Below are positions 62,201 to 64,000 of a stretch of 64,000 nucleotides of DNA, piece after piece; position 1 is the first letter of the stretch; every line of letters begins with the position of its first letter. Under the pieces are notes generated by a model. It was not told the DNA's origin. It did no database searches and saw nothing but the letters and a program-made list of their open reading frames with translations. Where the stretch lies: assembly GCF_025685565.1 (NCBI RefSeq), contig NZ_JAGSYE010000003.1, positions 124,001 to 188,000 on the forward strand, written 5' to 3'. The DNA comes from Granulicella aggregans (GTDB lineage Bacteria > Acidobacteriota > Terriglobia > Terriglobales > Acidobacteriaceae). The position numbers and the translations under genes were made by a program.

Positions 62201-64000
62201 ACTGGGTCGATGCGGTCACCGAGCCGGACGTTCCCGTGATCGTAACCACGCTGCCAGCTAGCGCCGCAGTGCTGCTGGCCGTCATGGTCAACGTGGATCC
62301 GGTCTGCGTGGCGGCCGGTGAAAACGACGCCGTAACGCCGGCTGGAAGTCCGCTGGCCGACAGATTGACTGTCCCAGTGAAGCCAGAGACAGGCGTAATG
62401 TAAATCGCAGAAGTTACGCTCTGCCCCTGGCCAACCGTGTCACTGGATGGCCCTGAGATCAAGAACGACTTTGGCTGGATCTGGATCTGAAAGTCTGTTG
62501 TCGTTGTCGTACTTCCCAGAGTTCCGATAATCGTCAGATTTGTATTCGCCGTTGCCGCAGTGCTTGCAGCGATTAGCGTCAGCACGCTTGTGGTGCTCGT
62601 TGAAGCCGGAGAGAACGTTGCGGTCACACCTGCGGGCAATCCGGAGATGCTAAGCGCGACATTACCCGCTGGAGCCGGCGTGGACCATAGCACCGAGACG
62701 GTGCTGGTAAACGTCGTTCCCGGCGCGAACTGTGCCACTCCATTATCCGCCTGGAGAGAAAAAGTGCCCGGAGCGATCGTGAGTAAGAACGTGCTCGTTG
62801 TCTTCAGCGATCCCGAAACACCCGTGACCGTCACCGTCGAAACCCCGAGCGCAGCCGTGCCGCTCGCCGTCAGATTTAGCTGGGAGCTCCCGGTTACCAC
62901 GTCCGGAGCGAAAGAACCGGTCACACCAGCCGGTAGCCCGCTCACCGAGAGGGTTGCGCTGCCTGTAAAGCCAAATAGACGGGTCACAGAAACGTAGTCG
63001 CTGGCCGTGCCTCCCGGACTGATGGACACACCTCCAGTGCTCAGCGTGAAAGTCGGAACCCCAACCTGCAGCGGAAAAGATGTCGTCGCGGTCGTTGAGC
63101 CCGAAGTTCCTGTGACGGTGACCGAACTCGTTCCTACCGTCGCCGTGCTGGTCGCCGTAAACGTCAGTGTGCTCGACCCGCCAGTAACCAGCGCAGGCGA
63201 AAAACTCGCCGTGACGCCGCTTGGCAGACCCGAGACTGTCAAATGAGCCGTGCCGAGAAACCCATTCACTGGGCTCATGATGATGGTGGTGGTCGCCGAC
63301 GATCCTTGTCCCACCTGCGCCTGGCCATAGTTCGAAAGCGTGAAGCTCGGCGCTCCCACCGTCAGTGCAAACGTGGTCGAAGCCGCCTTTGCGTTCGTCG
63401 CCGTACCGTTAACTGTGACGGTATAGTTCCCAGGTTTGGCTGTACTGTCGGCGACCAGGTTCACGACTGCATAACCAGTCGTCGGGTTGGGGGAGATGGA
63501 CGCGGTCACTCCGCCTGGAAGCCCCGCGAGAGAGAGCGTCACACCACCGGTTAGTCCGGAGCCTGGATAGATGTACACCGATTCCTGGGCAGAACTCCCC
63601 ACACCTAAAGCGACTGATTCAGAGGCAGACAAGGTGAAACTTCCCAAACCTACCGTCAATGGGATCGACGTCGTCGCAGACTGCGTTCCCGAGCTTCCTG
63701 TGACTGTTAAGGTGCTATTCCCCAACGCCGTAGCTGTGCTTGCAGTCAAGGTGATGGAAGCAGCGCCCGTAGTCGGATTTGGCGAGATCGCCGCATTAAT
63801 TCCGCTCGGAAGTCCGGCGACTGCAAGGTTGACGCTCCCCGTAAATCCATACAAAGCATTCACGAAGAGAGGTATTGTCGTTGAGTTGCCCGGAGCCATG
63901 CTTACAGGTCCGTTGCTGCTAAAGGTGAACGTCGGCACGAAGACCTGCAGCGTCATGCTCGCCGTCGCCTTCAGAGAACCGGAGGTACCTGTCACTGTCA
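58704..64000 (-). CDS. Giant Ig-repeat extracellular protein, C-terminal part (partial)
   Basis: The last about 1765 residues of a gene that continues past the right edge. About 16 tandem units of roughly 97 residues, each beginning F-T-L-S and containing GFTGSVQLSVSGLPSGVTA, SPNP, TLTASSTA and TVTGTSGTQTATT, are Ig-like beta sandwiches. Two further units of about 95 residues (TTTTATINTASFP, CNSACGKVLYQEDG, HTMTVTYLG) close the protein; their cysteines CNSAC recur in both. No sorting signal, LPXTG or membrane anchor is seen at the end. Likely a surface or secreted adhesin/stalk. Confidence 0.9.
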   Translation of the reverse strand, partial: TVTGTSGSLKATASMTLQVFVPTFTFSSNGPVSMAPGNSTTIPLFVNALYGFTGSVNLAVAGLPSGINAAISPNPTTGAASITLTASTATALGNSTLTVTGSSGTQSATTSIPLTVGLGSFTLSASESVALGVGSSAQESVYIYPGSGLTGGVTLSLAGLPGGVTASISPNPTTGYAVVNLVADSTAKPGNYTVTVNGTATNAKAASTTFALTVGAPSFTLSNYGQAQVGQGSSATTTIIMSPVNGFLGTAHLTVSGLPSGVTASFSPALVTGGSSTLTFTATSTATVGTSSVTVTGTSGSTTATTSFPLQVGVPTFTLSTGGVSISPGGTASDYVSVTRLFGFTGSATLSVSGLPAGVTGSFAPDVVTGSSQLNLTASGTAALGVSTVTVTGVSGSLKTTSTFLLTIAPGTFSLQADNGVAQFAPGTTFTSTVSVLWSTPAPAGNVALSISGLPAGVTATFSPASTSTTSVLTLIAASTAATANTNLTIIGTLGSTTTTTDFQIQIQPKSFLISGPSSDTVGQGQSVTSAIYITPVSGFTGTVNLSASGLPAGVTASFSPAATQTGSTLTMTASSTAALAGSVVTITGTSGSVTASTQFPLTVSSPAFNLVAGSTSLGLGTSAPVSVYVQGQNGFSGGVTLAVSGLPSGVTAAVSPNPTTSSATITLTASASASVGQYNAVVTGTSGKLTASSLLNITVAAPSFTLSSYGTVSLGQGASAQTNVQVSPVNGFTGSVQLSVTGLPSGISASFLPTPTNSNSTLTLTANSTAPLGQYNATLVGTYGTQIVSIPLNLSIYAPTFNLSTYQTATLTPGSSSQVSVGISSMYGFSSAVRLSASGLPAGVTATFSPSSATTQSTLTFTAATSAIPGESNVTVTGVSGTTTSTVVVPLTVAAPTFTLSSSGISLGIGSSTSATIYVSTNNGFTQPVQFAASGVPSGMTVAFSPNPGLGSTVMTVTAAKTLVAGQYLFTVTGTGGGQTATSQIQVDAGVPSFTLYGYNISVGAGYSSSEYISVSPTYGFSGAVQFSVTGLPAGVTASFSPSSSTSSTNMTLSTTTAVQPGQYSLNLVGISGTQVNTVPVMLTVLPPSFSLVNYDSPLVGQGNTVTTYVYVQSQAGFAGSVSFSISGLPSGVTAAFSPNPATNSSTLSLTASSTTPVGQYSAIVKGTSGALSATTQLTFTVGTPSFTLTAYGGGQIGAGTTGQQSIYENPAFGFTGSVQYSVSGLPAGVTGTFSPVTSTSGTSLALAVASTVQPGQYSYTVTGKSGSLVVSVPASILVVSPTFTLNVYGGASIGQGTSSTVEVYINQQNGFTGAVQLTVSGLPSGVTAAISPNPATGVSVLTLTASSAASLGQYTVTLLGVSGTQTASTTFTVGVYVPTFTLSNTQYSLNIAQGTSAGSYITINNLYGFTGQVQLSVSGLPAGVTAAFSANPTTSQSLLTLTASSTAALAQSTLTITGTSGTQTATTTLQLGIYAPTFSITGGTPVSLNQGSSTTDYLYINAPYGLTAPVQLALTGLPSGVTASISPNPTTYSSAVTLSAASNVVPGLYSITVSGTSGAQSATSSFTLYVPTVATTTTATINTASFPASSPGSVSVHVSCNSACGKVLYQEDGVNWATVTLDANGNYSSHGSLPNATPGQHTMTVTYLGNAQYAASTSNTVSFTILPPATTTTATINTASFPASAPGSVSVHVSCNSACGKVLYQEDGANWATVSLDANGNYSSHGTMPNTTLGPHTMIVTYLGSAQYAASTSNTVNFTIVQ

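Noticed and set aside
58704..64000. CRISPR-like periodicity at the right end
   Set aside because: The periodic DNA encodes about 97-residue Ig-like protein units in one open frame; there are no short identical repeats with unique spacers.

Overview
The window looks like chromosomal DNA of a free-living Acidobacteriota member, most likely Acidobacteriaceae (Granulicella/Edaphobacter/Terriglobus-like). That is an inference from the GC-rich coding style, frequent TTG/GTG starts, abundant small palindromic repeats of the GTCATCC type, class II ribonucleotide reductase, M13 peptidases, Ig-repeat giant proteins and TadE/TadG-like genes. No rRNA or tRNA gene was found to confirm it.

Left part (1-16.2 kb): the N-terminal half of an ABC exporter, a small membrane protein, a CusF-SCO1 copper lipoprotein, an AddB/AddA-like recombination helicase-nuclease pair, then a complete minus-strand Pho regulon transcribed phoB, phoR, pstS, pstC, pstA, pstB, phoU plus a small unknown protein. 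A candidate Pho box lies in front of pstS.

Middle (16.5-37.7 kb): a lone receiver protein and a CHASE3-PAS histidine kinase, threonine aldolase, HemW-like radical SAM protein, a GAF-GAF-PP2C phosphatase, a non-canonical Nramp transporter, a CgeB-like glycosyltransferase, a soluble MgtE_N/CBS protein, an M13 metallopeptidase, an RsbW/RsbV-like partner-switching pair, LemA and TPM proteins, oligopeptidase B, a repeat-containing secreted protein, a sugar MFS transporter and PmbA/TldE.

Right part (37.8-64 kb): three TadE/TadG-like genes (the tadG start appears frameshifted in an A run), a gene-poor 0.85 kb stretch, a tiny zinc-ribbon protein, a solo HicB-like protein, two paralogous Cys/His proteins, TldD, an amidohydrolase, a Crp-like regulator, a YtrA-type GntR/ABC operon with a perfect operator palindrome at the start codon, the B12-dependent ribonucleotide reductase nrdJ, an AT-richer orphan GmrSD-like restriction gene, a CDP-alcohol phosphatidyltransferase fusion with its GntR partner, a MOSC protein, and the C-terminal 1.76 thousand residues of a giant Ig-repeat protein running off the right edge.

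The most unusual observation is a dispersed hairpin repeat (TTGTC ... CTGCTTCT) found between genes at about 27.15 and 31.1 kb. It also occurs in frame, 35 of 36 bases identical to the 31.1 kb copy, inside the nrdJ coding sequence, with a collapsed second copy 126 bases downstream. A second repeat family lies within the 5' part of the TPM gene and next to the GmrSD-like gene.
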